Shown in pieces: positions 63,786-64,000 of a stretch of DNA of 64,000 nucleotides (the first letter of the stretch is position 1; each line of letters starts with the position of its first letter). This DNA comes from Paracoccaceae bacterium (GTDB lineage: Bacteria > Pseudomonadota > Alphaproteobacteria > Rhodobacterales > Rhodobacteraceae): NCBI GenBank assembly GCA_022448245.1, contig JAKVCO010000014.1, forward strand, positions 26,085 through 90,084, in the 5' to 3' direction. Under the pieces are notes generated by a model. It was not told the origin of the DNA. It was given only the letters and a program-made list of their open reading frames with translations, and did no database searches. The position numbers and the translations under genes were made by a program.

Positions 63786-64000
63786 ATGAGCGATCTTTTC
63801 TGGCTGAGCGACGCGCAGATGGCACGTCTGGAACCTTTCTTTCCGAAGTCGCGTGGAAAGCCACGGGTCTATGACAGGCGGGTGTTGAGTGGGATTATCT
63901 TCATCAATCGCAACGGCTTGCGTTGGCGCGACGCGCCTGCCGCCTATGGTCCGCATAAGACGCTCTACAGCCGTTGGAGGCGCTGGAGCGACAAAGGCGT
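63786..64000 (+). mobile_element. IS5-family transposase, N-terminal part, continues beyond the window
   Basis: From ATG 63786 the frame is open to the edge: MSDLFWLSDAQMARLEPFFP, then GKPRVYDRRVLSGIIFINRNGL and RWRDAPAAYGPHKTLYSRWRRW. These are the conserved N-terminal motifs of IS5-family (IS427-group) orfA. It lies next to the IS481 remnant, so one element may have inserted into or beside the other. Confidence 0.85.

Overview
The window is a G+C-rich chromosomal segment that looks like the Roseobacter group of the family Rhodobacteraceae. Signs are the gene content (TRAP and TTT transporters for organic acids, urtABCDE, several phytanoyl-CoA-dioxygenase-like enzymes, a GMC oxidoreductase), dense operons with TGATG or GTGA overlaps, and a short repeat built on GAGTATTTT(T)GGAAAGATGAAGGAG, which I associate from memory with these genomes. 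The genus cannot be fixed from the sequence.

Region by region. 1-589: 3' end of phosphoglucomutase. 600-12553: a locus centred on GH38 alpha-mannosidase and a peptide/oligosaccharide-type ABC importer (binding protein, two permeases, double ATPase), with two PhyH oxygenases, an MBL-fold protein and a divergent AraC regulator. The mannosidase, all four importer genes and the regulator are pseudogenes with stops, frameshifts and one large internal deletion; the oxygenases and the MBL-fold protein are intact. 12550-25963: an intact sugar-acid catabolic locus with TRAP transporter, two mandelate-racemase/enolase enzymes (one resembling galactarolactone cycloisomerase), an altronate-dehydratase-family enzyme translationally coupled to a third PhyH oxygenase, two beta-hydroxyacid dehydrogenases, a TIM-barrel isomerase, a Gfo/Idh oxidoreductase and a DMT permease. 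26000-30027: small iron-related genes (hemP, DUF1289, dps), a GMC oxidoreductase and hypothetical proteins. 30379-36394: urea importer urtABCDE. 36507-40642: a CDP-alcohol phosphotransferase and a YnjBCD-like ABC importer. 40626-44931: FAD monooxygenase with DUF2783, a small membrane protein, an MBL-fold protein with a degenerate metal site, and an acyl-CoA dehydrogenase. 44989-45948: an IS481-family transposase beside the acnB terminator. 46034-52991: acnB, pobA, an orphan ABC ATPase and gamma-glutamyltransferase. 53321-59851: a universal-stress protein, tctCBA, an oxalate-CoA-ligase-like enzyme and a ketopantoate-reductase-like enzyme, behind a perfect 28-bp palindrome. 59916-64000: a decayed, IS-riddled end with an NTF2-like pseudogene, an IS3/IS5 chimera, intact NlpE-META and choloylglycine-hydrolase-family genes, an IS481 remnant and the start of an IS5-family transposase.

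The picture is an opportunistic heterotroph that imports sugar acids, carboxylates, urea and aromatics. One glycan-uptake operon is being lost while its oxygenases survive. No tRNA, rRNA, CRISPR array or phage genes were recognised. Products were assigned by reading motifs; no database search was run.
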